Shown piece after piece: positions 34,002-41,422 of a DNA stretch of 64,000 bases; the stretch's first letter is position 1, and each line of letters begins with the position of its first letter. The notes beneath the pieces are model-generated. The model was not told where the DNA came from, did no database searches, and worked only from the letters and a program-made list of their open reading frames with translations. The stretch comes from Marinobacter iranensis (lineage in GTDB: Bacteria > Pseudomonadota > Gammaproteobacteria > Pseudomonadales > Oleiphilaceae): NCBI RefSeq assembly GCF_029207565.1, contig NZ_JANCMW010000013.1, positions 36,562 to 100,561 on the forward strand, written 5' to 3'. Both the position numbers and the translations under genes were made by a program.

Positions 34002-34477
34002 CTGCGCCGGTTAGGGTACTTTTCGTCTGTCTCGGCAACATCTGTCGCTCGCCCAGTGCCGAGGGTGTTTTCCGTCAGGTGGTTCGGCAGGCCGGGCTTG
34101 AAGATCGAATTACCATTGATTCCTGCGGTACCGGGCACTGGCACGTGGGTAAGACTCCGGATAGCCGGGCAATCGAGGCGGCCCGCAAACACGGGATCGA
34201 TATTAGTGATCTCCGGGCCCGTCAGTTCAGCAGTGAAGACCTGGACAGGTTCGACTACGTGCTGGTGATGGACCGACAGAACCTGGCGGACGTGCGCGAT
34301 GTCTGGCGCCAGAACGGCGGTACCGAACCGGCCCTGTTTCTGGGGTTTGGCAGCTCCGGCCATGATGAGGTTCCGGACCCCTACTACGGTGGCGATCAGG
34401 GCTTCGAGCATGTACTCGACCTGATCAACGAAGCCAGCGAAAACCTCCTGGAAACTATCCGGGAGCGATTGGTTTGA
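33998..34477 (+). CDS. Low-molecular-weight protein tyrosine phosphatase
   Basis: A 159-residue phosphatase. The P-loop is FVCLGNICRSPSAEGVF with nucleophilic cysteine and arginine, and the general-acid aspartate is in EVPDPYYGGDQGFEHV. Overlaps kdsB and murB by 4 bases each. In pseudomonads the same position carries ptpA. A regulatory link to envelope or polysaccharide synthesis is possible, not shown. Confidence 0.94.
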   Translation: MTAPVRVLFVCLGNICRSPSAEGVFRQVVRQAGLEDRITIDSCGTGHWHVGKTPDSRAIEAARKHGIDISDLRARQFSSEDLDRFDYVLVMDRQNLADVRDVWRQNGGTEPALFLGFGSSGHDEVPDPYYGGDQGFEHVLDLINEASENLLETIRERLV

Positions 34478-35508
34478 TTAGTCCCGGGGATATCAGGAAA
34501 AACGTGTCCCTTGGCACTATGAACAGCCTCGGTATTGATGCCAGGGCGAGGTATTTTGTGTCCGTGCGTTCCGTGGGGGCGCTTCGGTGGGCCCTGGGCT
34601 GGGCATCTGAGGCGTCTGTTGAACCCCTTATCCTGGGGGGCGGCAGTAATCTGGTGTTTGCCGGTGATTTTCCGGGGCTGGTGATCCGCGTGGCGATTGC
34701 CCGCCGCTGCTGGGAACAGGTCGACGGCGATGAGGCCACGCTGGTGCTCGGAGCTGGTGAAAACTGGCATGAAAGCGTTTTGTATGCAGCCTCGTCCGGC
34801 TACCGGGGTATCGAAAACCTGGCGCTGATCCCAGGTACCGTGGGTGCGGCACCGGTGCAGAATATCGGCGCCTACGGCACTGAGCTTCAGGATACCCTGG
34901 TGGAAGTCAGCGCCCTGGACCGGCAGACCGGCAATGAAGTCGTACTCACCAACAGCCTGTGCCATTTCAGCTACCGCGACAGCGTATTCAAGCAGGAACC
35001 GGGGCGCTATGTGATAACCACCGTCCGGCTGCGCTTGTCCCGTACCCGGCCATTCTCATTGGATTACCGTGATCTTGCCGACTATTTTGCCGGCCAGGAT
35101 ATGCGAAGCCTGAACCCACTTGCTGTCGCCAACGCCGTGATGGCGGTACGCCGCCGCAAGTTGCCCGATCCGCAACAGCTGCCCAATGCCGGCAGTTTTT
35201 TCAAGAATCCGGTTGTGCCATTGGCAACCTGGGAATCACTGAAACAGCGTTATCCCGACATTGCCGGCTACCCCGGTGATGACAGTGCCAAGGTGGCGGC
35301 GGCCTGGTTGATCGACCAGTGTGGCTGGAAAGGGTATCGCAATGGCAAGGTGGGCGTTCACAACCGGCAGGCATTGGTGCTGGTGAACCATTCCAACGGC
35401 AGTGGCCAGGACGTGCTGGCACTGGCGGACCGGATACGCGATGACGTCGAGGCGCGTTTTGGCATCGTTCTGGAAATGGAGCCGGGAGTGATTGGCGCAA
35501 GCCAGTAG
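34474..35508 (+). CDS. murB: UDP-N-acetylenolpyruvoylglucosamine reductase
   Basis: A 344-residue FAD enzyme forming UDP-MurNAc for peptidoglycan. FAD-binding motifs include LILGGGSNLVFAGDFPGLVI and LALIPGTVGAAPVQNIGAYG; the catalytic serine region is LPNAGSFFKNPVV. I accept the TTG at 34474 because a GGGAG site precedes it and the next segment (SLGTMNSLGIDARARYF) aligns with the family start. The TTGA overlap with the phosphatase stop suggests coupling. Confidence 0.95.
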   Translation: MISPGDIRKNVSLGTMNSLGIDARARYFVSVRSVGALRWALGWASEASVEPLILGGGSNLVFAGDFPGLVIRVAIARRCWEQVDGDEATLVLGAGENWHESVLYAASSGYRGIENLALIPGTVGAAPVQNIGAYGTELQDTLVEVSALDRQTGNEVVLTNSLCHFSYRDSVFKQEPGRYVITTVRLRLSRTRPFSLDYRDLADYFAGQDMRSLNPLAVANAVMAVRRRKLPDPQQLPNAGSFFKNPVVPLATWESLKQRYPDIAGYPGDDSAKVAAAWLIDQCGWKGYRNGKVGVHNRQALVLVNHSNGSGQDVLALADRIRDDVEARFGIVLEMEPGVIGASQ

Positions 35509-35521
35509 CGAAGGCTTGCGC
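35495..35521. terminator. Hairpin between convergent murB and proS
   Basis: GCGCAAGCC and GGCTTGCGC form a 9-bp stem with a 9-nt loop spanning the murB stop codon. There is no clear T-run, so its efficiency as an intrinsic terminator is doubtful. Confidence 0.4.
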
Positions 35522-35559
35522 AATCGTTCTCCATCACCCCCTACTTTTTGGCCGTTGCC

Positions 35560-37293
35560 TCAGAGCCCGTTGCGGGGAGAAGCGCTGATCAGGAAGGGCA
35601 GTGCCTCTGCCAGCGGGATATCCTGTTTATCGGCATCCCGGCGGCCCTTATATTCCAGGGTTTCCGCTGTCAGGCCGCGTTCAGACACCACGAACCGGTG
35701 TGGAATGCCAATCAGCTCCATATCCGCGAACTTCACACCCGGGCGTTCATTTCGGTCATCCAGCAGCACATCGAAGCCAGCCTGGCGAAGCTGCTCGTAG
35801 AGCTTTTCGCCCGCTTCCATCACCGCCGGTGATTTGTGGGCGTTAAGTGTCACGATGGCGACTTCAAACGGCGCAATGGGTTCCGGCCATATGATGCCCT
35901 TGTCGTCGTGGTTCTGCTCAATGGAGGAGGCCACAATCCGGGAAACACCAACACCATAGCAGCCCATTTCCAGAGTGGCGCTTTTGCCGTTTTCATCCAG
36001 TACGGTCGCGTTCATGGCCTTGCTGTATTTGTTGCCTAGCTTGAAAATATGCCCGACTTCAATGCCGCGACGAATTTCCAGGGTGCCTTTCCCGTCAGGG
36101 CTGGGGTCGCCTTCCAGCACATTTCGCAGGTCTTCAACCCGGCCCAGGGGCACATCCCGTTCCCAGTTTACGCCAGTCAGGTGGTAGCCCTCCTTGTTGG
36201 CGCCACAGACAAAGTCCGCCAGGTGCGCGGCGCTGCGATCAACGATAACCGGCGCAGGAAGGTTCACAGGACCGATGGAGCCGGCCTTGCAGCCAATGAG
36301 CTTTTCGATTTCCTCGTCCGTGGCCATGGTCAGCGGTTCGGCCACGCCGGGCAGGTTTTCGGCCTTGATTTCGTTGAGGGTGTGGTCCCCCCGCAGAATC
36401 AGCGCGACCAGGCCACTGTTGCCGTCCTCGTCTTCTTCGGCCTTGACCAGCAGGGTCTTGAGGGTGGTGCTGGCATCCACGTTCAGGAAGCGGGCGAGGG
36501 CCTCTATGGTTCGCTGCTCCGGGGTGGCCACTTCCTTCAGTTCCTGGGAGGGCGCTGGCCGGTCACCGGAGGGGGCCACGGCTTCGGCCTTTTCGATGTT
36601 GGCCGCGTAGTCACTGCCGGTGCTGAATACAATGGCATCTTCGCCGGAAGAGGCCAGCACGTGGAACTCATGGGAGGCGCTTCCGCCAATGGCACCGGAG
36701 TCCGCTTCAACCGCGCGGTAGTCCAGGCCCAGGCGATCAAATATGGCGCAGTAGGTGCGGTGCATGACGTGATAGGTGTCGTTCAGTGACTCGGCATTCA
36801 CGTGGAAGGAGTAGGCGTCCTTCATAATGAATTCCCGGGCGCGCATCACGCCGAAACGGGGGCGCCGCTCATCGCGGAATTTGGTCTGGATCTGGTAGAA
36901 ATTCGCCGGCAGTTCCTTGTAGCTTTTGAGCTCGTTGCGGATCAGGTCGGTGATCACCTCTTCGTGGGTCGGGCCGAAGCAGAAATTCCGGCCATGGCGG
37001 TCGTTCATCCGCAACAGTTCACCGCCGTACTGCTCCCAGCGGCCGGATTCCTGCCACAGCTCCGCCGGCTGTACGGCGGGCATCAGCACTTCCTGGGCGC
37101 CACTCTTGTCCATTTCCTCCCGCACGATACGCTCAACCTTGCGAAGTACCCTCAGCCCCATTGGCAACCAGGAGTACAGGCCGGAGGCGAGTTTTCGGAT
37201 CATCCCTGCCCGGAGCATCATCTGATGGCTGATGATCTCGGCGTCTGCAGGCGTTTCTTTCTGGGTGGCAATCAGGTAACGGCTTGCTCGCAT
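35560..37293 (-). CDS. proS: Prolyl-tRNA synthetase
   Basis: A 577-residue class II synthetase of the bacterial type with an inserted editing domain. Motif 1 is near MLRAGMIRKLASGLYSWLPM, motif 2 near KFRDERRPRFGVMRAREFIM, and motif 3 in CYGVGVSRIVASSIEQ. The INS editing domain spans about 220-400 and contains LNEIKAENLPGVAEPLTMAT. The anticodon domain is C-terminal. It converges on murB and is divergent from the PaaI gene. Confidence 0.97.
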   Translation of the reverse strand: MRASRYLIATQKETPADAEIISHQMMLRAGMIRKLASGLYSWLPMGLRVLRKVERIVREEMDKSGAQEVLMPAVQPAELWQESGRWEQYGGELLRMNDRHGRNFCFGPTHEEVITDLIRNELKSYKELPANFYQIQTKFRDERRPRFGVMRAREFIMKDAYSFHVNAESLNDTYHVMHRTYCAIFDRLGLDYRAVEADSGAIGGSASHEFHVLASSGEDAIVFSTGSDYAANIEKAEAVAPSGDRPAPSQELKEVATPEQRTIEALARFLNVDASTTLKTLLVKAEEDEDGNSGLVALILRGDHTLNEIKAENLPGVAEPLTMATDEEIEKLIGCKAGSIGPVNLPAPVIVDRSAAHLADFVCGANKEGYHLTGVNWERDVPLGRVEDLRNVLEGDPSPDGKGTLEIRRGIEVGHIFKLGNKYSKAMNATVLDENGKSATLEMGCYGVGVSRIVASSIEQNHDDKGIIWPEPIAPFEVAIVTLNAHKSPAVMEAGEKLYEQLRQAGFDVLLDDRNERPGVKFADMELIGIPHRFVVSERGLTAETLEYKGRRDADKQDIPLAEALPFLISASPRNGL

Positions 37294-37401
37294 TGTGATA
37301 TCCGTAAGCGGTTGAGAAAGGGTTCTTTATTTATCCTATAGTGCCCGCTATTGTACGGAGCGATTACCACAAGGTACAGATGGACATAAGGAGCGTAGCG
37401 A

Positions 37402-37830
37402 ATGACACTGACCGCAGCCGAAGTCGAGGCCGTTATAAGGGCGGGTGTGCCCATGGCCGAGGATATCGGGTTTACTGTCGATGAGGCGCGGGAGGAAGGA
37501 TTTGCCCGCACCCGACTGGTTTTCTCGGAGCGCCTGATCCGCCCCGGCGGTACGCTTTCAGGGCCCGTTCAGATGGCACTGGCGGACGCTTCGATGTACG
37601 CGGCGGTGATGGCGGCCATCGGGCAGGTGGAGATGGCGGTAACCAGCAATCTCTCCATAAACTTCCTGCAGAAGCCGGCGCCGGACGACCTGTTTGGCGA
37701 GGCCATGGTGCTGCGGATGGGGCGGCGGATTGCCTTTTGCGAAGTCCGGTTGTTGTCCGGGCGAGGGGATGAGCAGAAACTGGTCGCCCATGTGACTGGC
37801 AGCTATGCTTTACCGTATAACCGCGACTGA
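37402..37830 (+). CDS. PaaI-family hotdog thioesterase
   Basis: A 142-residue hotdog-fold protein. The PaaI-type helix is GGTLSGPVQMALADASMYA, with the acidic catalytic residue in the helix, and SNLSINFLQKPAPDDLFGEA is the central sheet. It probably hydrolyses an acyl-CoA, substrate unknown. It starts 108 bases from proS, divergently, and ends within 10 bases of a TetR regulator that may be cotranscribed. Confidence 0.85.
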   Translation: MTLTAAEVEAVIRAGVPMAEDIGFTVDEAREEGFARTRLVFSERLIRPGGTLSGPVQMALADASMYAAVMAAIGQVEMAVTSNLSINFLQKPAPDDLFGEAMVLRMGRRIAFCEVRLLSGRGDEQKLVAHVTGSYALPYNRD

Positions 37831-37840
37831 AGCAGGGGAT

Positions 37841-38455
37841 ATGACCGAAGAAACCGTAAACGTTACACCCCGACGGCAGCCGGTACAGGCGAGAAGCCGG
37901 GAGCGGGTCAACAACATTCTCAGCCATGCGGCGGCGATCTTTCACGAGGTAGGTGTCGACGCCACCAGTATGTCCGCCATTGCCCGCCAGTCGGGCATGT
38001 CACTCGCGTCACTCTACCGTTACTTCCCGAACAAGGCTGCCATCGTAAAAGCCATTGCCGAGGGACACGTTGAACGCATGGAAACGGCTTTGCGGGAACG
38101 GCTTGAAACCCTGGAACTGGTGGACGCTGTAGATGTGCTGATCGACCTGTTCTATGAGTTCTACCGAACCGAGCCGGCTTACTCCGCCATCTGGAGTGGT
38201 GTCGAGTCCATGCCTGAGTTGCGCGACCTGGATATCCGCGAGCTATATAGCCATGCCCGGGACCTGGACAACCGTCTGAAGGAGGTCTGCCCCGGCATTC
38301 CGCAAGACCGTCGCTGGACGGCGAGCTTGATGTTGCCCCGCTCCGCCGGGACCGTTCTCAGGCTGGCAGCGACCTTGCCTGAGGACCAGGCGCGCTCAAT
38401 GGTCAGTGAACTCAAGTGCATGGCCCGGGCCTATCTTGCCGAGCTCGTTCGGTAA
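37841..38455 (+). CDS. TetR-family transcriptional regulator
   Basis: A 204-residue TetR regulator. The DNA-binding segment (about residues 30-65) reads AAIFHEVGVDATSMSAIARQ then SLASLYRYFPNKAAIVKAIA. The C-terminal ligand domain has DVLIDLFYEFYRTEPAYSAIW, a TetR_C family pattern common in regulators of fatty-acid or acyl-CoA genes. The ATG at 37841 follows AGGGGAT; an in-frame upstream start inside the thioesterase gene is less likely. The neighbouring thioesterase is the obvious candidate target. Confidence 0.87.
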   Translation: MTEETVNVTPRRQPVQARSRERVNNILSHAAAIFHEVGVDATSMSAIARQSGMSLASLYRYFPNKAAIVKAIAEGHVERMETALRERLETLELVDAVDVLIDLFYEFYRTEPAYSAIWSGVESMPELRDLDIRELYSHARDLDNRLKEVCPGIPQDRRWTASLMLPRSAGTVLRLAATLPEDQARSMVSELKCMARAYLAELVR

Positions 38456-38480
38456 AGGTTCAGGGCAATTCTGCAACAGG

Positions 38481-38978
38481 TCAGGAAAGATACCCAAGCG
38501 GCAGGGCCGTACTGTCGATGACCCGCCGAAGCACGAAGCTGGAATGCACCCCGCTGACCCCCTGGATACGGGTAATGCGATTCAGCAGGAAGTGGTGATA
38601 GTGGTCCATGTCCGGTACCACCACCTTCAGCATGTAGTCGGCATCCTGGCCGGTGATCAGGTAGCACTCCTGTACTTCCGGGTATTCACCCACCTGCCGC
38701 TCGAAGGCCGCGAAGCGCTCCGGAGTGTGCCGGTCCATCCCGATAAGGATGATGGCAGTGAGGGACAGTCCCAGTTTCTTGTGGTCGAGGATGGTTACCT
38801 GCCGCACAATTACCCCCGCGTCTTCCAGTGCGCGAACCCGTCGCAGGCAGGGGGAGGGTGAAAGGCCCACCTTGTCGGCCAACTCCTGGTTGGTCAGGGA
38901 GCCATCCTGTTGCAATTGTTCAAGGATATTGCGGTCGATCTTGTCGATTTTGATAAGTGCTTTGGCGGATATTGACAT
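38481..38978 (-). CDS. Lrp/AsnC-family regulator
   Basis: A 165-residue feast/famine regulator. The helix-turn-helix includes LEQLQQDGSLTNQELADKVG and SPSPCLRRVRALEDAGVI. The C-terminal RAM domain has PEVQECYLITGQDADYMLKV. It aligns well with E. coli Lrp over its length (164). It is divergent from leuA, separated by 145 bases, so control of leucine synthesis is a reasonable guess. The ATG at 38978 fits the family; a longer frame to 39020 lacks support. Confidence 0.87.
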   Translation of the reverse strand: MSISAKALIKIDKIDRNILEQLQQDGSLTNQELADKVGLSPSPCLRRVRALEDAGVIVRQVTILDHKKLGLSLTAIILIGMDRHTPERFAAFERQVGEYPEVQECYLITGQDADYMLKVVVPDMDHYHHFLLNRITRIQGVSGVHSSFVLRRVIDSTALPLGYLS

Positions 38979-38999
38979 AAAATGCCGATCTTCTTTTAA

Positions 39000-39017
39000 T
39001 ACATGAAATAATATGTC
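39000..39017. promoter_or_regulatory. AT-rich symmetric site between lrp-type gene and leuA
   Basis: ACAT and ATGT half sites flank an AT-rich core (39001-39016) about 110 bases ahead of leuA. Lrp proteins bind loosely symmetric AT-rich sites, so this is a candidate operator. The match is weak and unproven. Confidence 0.28.
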
Positions 39018-39123
39018 CATTCTGCGTCTTCAAAGGGAAAAAAAGCAATCATTTTCCCCACATGAAGCGTTATCCTGATTCACAGTCAATGAATTCCCAG
39101 TAGAACAGCAAGGAATCACCCCT

Positions 39124-40821
39124 ATGGCATTTGATCATCGTAAATACGTTGCGTTCACGCCGGTGGCGAAAACCAATCGCCGCTGGCCGGACAAGGTCAT
39201 CACCACGGCCCCGCGCTTCTGTGCGGTGGACCTCCGGGACGGCAACCAGGCGCTGGTAAAGCCGATGTCGGTGGCCCAGAAGCAGCGGATGTTCGATTTG
39301 CTGGTGAAACTGGGGTTCAAGGAAATCGAGATTGGCTTTCCCGCCGCGAGCCAGCCGGATTTCGATTTCTGCCGCAAACTGATCGAAGAGGGCCGGATTC
39401 CGGAAGATGTGCATATCCAGGTGCTCACCCAGGCCCGTCCGGAACTGATTGAGCGCACCTATGAAGCGTTGAAAGGCGCCCGCAAGGCCATCGTGCATGT
39501 GTACAACTCAACCTCCACGGTCCAGCGGGAGCAGGTATTTGGCATGGACCGGGCGGGCGTGAAGGACATCGCCGTGAACGGCGCCCGGATCGTCAAGGCC
39601 AATGCCGCCAAGTATCCGGATACCGAGTGGACCTTCCAGTATTCGCCGGAAAGCTTCACCGGCACGGAGCTGGATTACGCGGCGGAAGTGATTGATGCAG
39701 TGAACGAAGTCTGGCGCCCGGACCAGGGCCAGCCGGTAGTGATCAACTTGCCGGCCACCGTGGAAATGGCTACGCCCAACGTGTTTGCAGACCAGATCGA
39801 ATGGATCTGTGATCATGTCCGTTACCGTGACCACATCAGCATCAGCGTTCATACCCACAACGACCGTGGTTGCGGTGTGGCAGCTGCAGAGCTGGCGGTT
39901 ATGGCCGGGGCAGACCGGGTGGAAGGCACGCTGATGGGCAATGGTGAGCGCACAGGCAATATGGACCTGGTAACCATGGCCATGAACCTCTATTCCCAGG
40001 GCATCGACCCCACAGTGGATCTTTCCGGCATGGCCGAGATCACCGATGTGGTGGAGGCCTGTACCGAAATATCCACGCACCCGCGCCATCCTTACGCCGG
40101 GGAACTGGTATTTACCGCCTTTTCCGGCAGCCACCAGGATGCCATCCGTAAATGCCTGGCCAGGCGCAAGGAAGGGGAAAGCTGGCACGTGGCCTACCTG
40201 CCCATTGATCCGCGGGACCTTGGCCGCCGTTACGAAGAAGTGGTTCGCATCAACAGCCAGTCCGGCAAAGGGGGGGTGGCCTATGTGCTGGAGCGGGACT
40301 ACAACATCAGCCTGCCACGCTGGTTGCAGATTGAGTTCAGCAAGATGGTTCAGCGCGAGGCGGAAACCAACGGTGGCGAGATCGATTCGCTGACCATTCA
40401 CAAGTTGTTTGAGGAGCGCTACCTGACGGTGGCCAAGGCCTGGGAGTTGAGATCCTATGACCTTCACCGTGACGATGAGGGAGTCAATGCCGTTGTCCGT
40501 ATCGGGGCCGAAGACAGCCCGGTTACCCTGAAAGGGCACGGCCTTGGCGCGGTGGAAGCTGTGTCAGCGGCACTGGAGTCGGAATACGGTGTGACCCTGG
40601 CGGTGGAAGCGTATGACGAATTTGCCCTGGGGGAAGGTACCAATGCCAACGCCCTTGCCTGTATCCGGGTGACGGTGGATGGCCAGCACTGCAGTGCGGC
40701 GGCTCTGGCGGAGGACACTACTTCTGCGACACTTCAGGCGCTGTTCTCGGCGGTATCCCAGGTGGTCGATCGTGATCGGCAGCAGGTTTCCAGTGAGGAA
40801 TCGGTAGAGGCGAACGCCTGA
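39124..40821 (+). CDS. leuA: 2-isopropylmalate synthase
   Basis: A 565-residue enzyme condensing acetyl-CoA with 2-oxoisovalerate, the first committed step to leucine. The TIM-barrel domain contains CAVDLRDGNQALVKPMS and the metal-binding HTHNDRGCGVAAAELAVMAG. The C-terminal LeuA dimer domain (about 430-560) is the leucine feedback site, with GTNANALACIRVTVDG. The length is that of the longer LeuA type used by pseudomonads and actinobacteria. AAGGAA precedes the ATG, and a terminator follows immediately. Confidence 0.96.
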   Translation: MAFDHRKYVAFTPVAKTNRRWPDKVITTAPRFCAVDLRDGNQALVKPMSVAQKQRMFDLLVKLGFKEIEIGFPAASQPDFDFCRKLIEEGRIPEDVHIQVLTQARPELIERTYEALKGARKAIVHVYNSTSTVQREQVFGMDRAGVKDIAVNGARIVKANAAKYPDTEWTFQYSPESFTGTELDYAAEVIDAVNEVWRPDQGQPVVINLPATVEMATPNVFADQIEWICDHVRYRDHISISVHTHNDRGCGVAAAELAVMAGADRVEGTLMGNGERTGNMDLVTMAMNLYSQGIDPTVDLSGMAEITDVVEACTEISTHPRHPYAGELVFTAFSGSHQDAIRKCLARRKEGESWHVAYLPIDPRDLGRRYEEVVRINSQSGKGGVAYVLERDYNISLPRWLQIEFSKMVQREAETNGGEIDSLTIHKLFEERYLTVAKAWELRSYDLHRDDEGVNAVVRIGAEDSPVTLKGHGLGAVEAVSAALESEYGVTLAVEAYDEFALGEGTNANALACIRVTVDGQHCSAAALAEDTTSATLQALFSAVSQVVDRDRQQVSSEESVEANA

Positions 40822-40828
40822 CAAAGAA

Positions 40829-40850
40829 AAAGCCGGCATTTGCCGGCTTT
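40829..40850 (+). terminator. Intrinsic terminator after leuA
   Basis: AAAGCCGGCA and TGCCGGCTTT form a 10-bp stem with a two-base loop, 7 bases past the leuA stop. The T-run is short (three), with A residues on the other side, so it may also serve the convergent cold-shock gene. Confidence 0.8.
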
Positions 40851-40898
40851 CCCAGATTCCCTGTGCCCGTGAGGGGCATAGGGCGGGGTCGCATAACC

Positions 40899-41108
40899 TC
40901 AGACCGGGGTTACGTTCTCCGCCTGGGGACCTTTCGGGCCCTGGGTTACGGTAAACTGCACCTGTTGACCTTCGGTCAGGGTGCGGAAGCCGCTTGCGTT
41001 GATTGCACTATAGTGAACGAAAACGTCACTGCCACCGTCCTGGGCAATAAAGCCAAAGCCCTTGGACTCGTTAAACCACTTTACGTGGCCTGTTTTTGTA
41101 TCTGACAT
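40899..41108 (-). CDS. Cold-shock protein CspA family
   Basis: A 69-residue single cold-shock domain: TGHVKWFNESKGFGFIAQDG, then SDVFVHYSAINASGFRTLTE. Both RNA-binding motifs are intact (KGFGFI, VFVHYS). It likely melts RNA secondary structure. The ATG follows AGGAAAG. A good promoter sits about 170 bases upstream, leaving a long leader as in cold-regulated csp mRNAs. Confidence 0.95.
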   Translation of the reverse strand: MSDTKTGHVKWFNESKGFGFIAQDGGSDVFVHYSAINASGFRTLTEGQQVQFTVTQGPKGPQAENVTPV

Positions 41109-41422
41109 TGATCTTTCCTGTATTTCTGAAATTTTGCCCTCACGGGACCATCGGTGTTCCTGTGGGATTACCGGTGCTGTAAAAATTCAGAAAGTACTGA
41201 GGAAAGGGGCAACGAAGAGCACTTCGGCAGGACGTTGAAACGCATTCACCAAATACCGCTGTATTTTCACAGCAATTTCAGTATAGACCGAGTTGGGAGT
41301 CCGTCAACGCTTTTTTTAGCACTTTAATTAAGTTTTTTAAGCCGCAAAAACAACAAGTTGTCATAAGCTTGTCACCAAACAGGCACGCTTTCACGAAGCT
41401 GGCTCCACTTGGTGACAGGCCA
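41109..41422. other. Leader and promoter region of cold-shock gene
   Basis: 314 bases without a gene between prpE and the csp gene, both on the minus strand. It contains the csp promoter (41280-41307) and a transcribed leader of about 165 bases. The rest, 41310-41422, is AT-rich with no clear terminator for prpE. Confidence 0.55.
41280..41307 (-). promoter_or_regulatory. Sigma-70 promoter of cold-shock gene
   Basis: On the minus strand TTGACG (41307-41302) and TATACT (41285-41280) are 16 bases apart, matching 5 of 6 consensus bases in each hexamer. The predicted transcript start is near 41273, giving a leader of about 165 bases before the ATG, a length typical of cold-induced csp genes. Confidence 0.7.
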
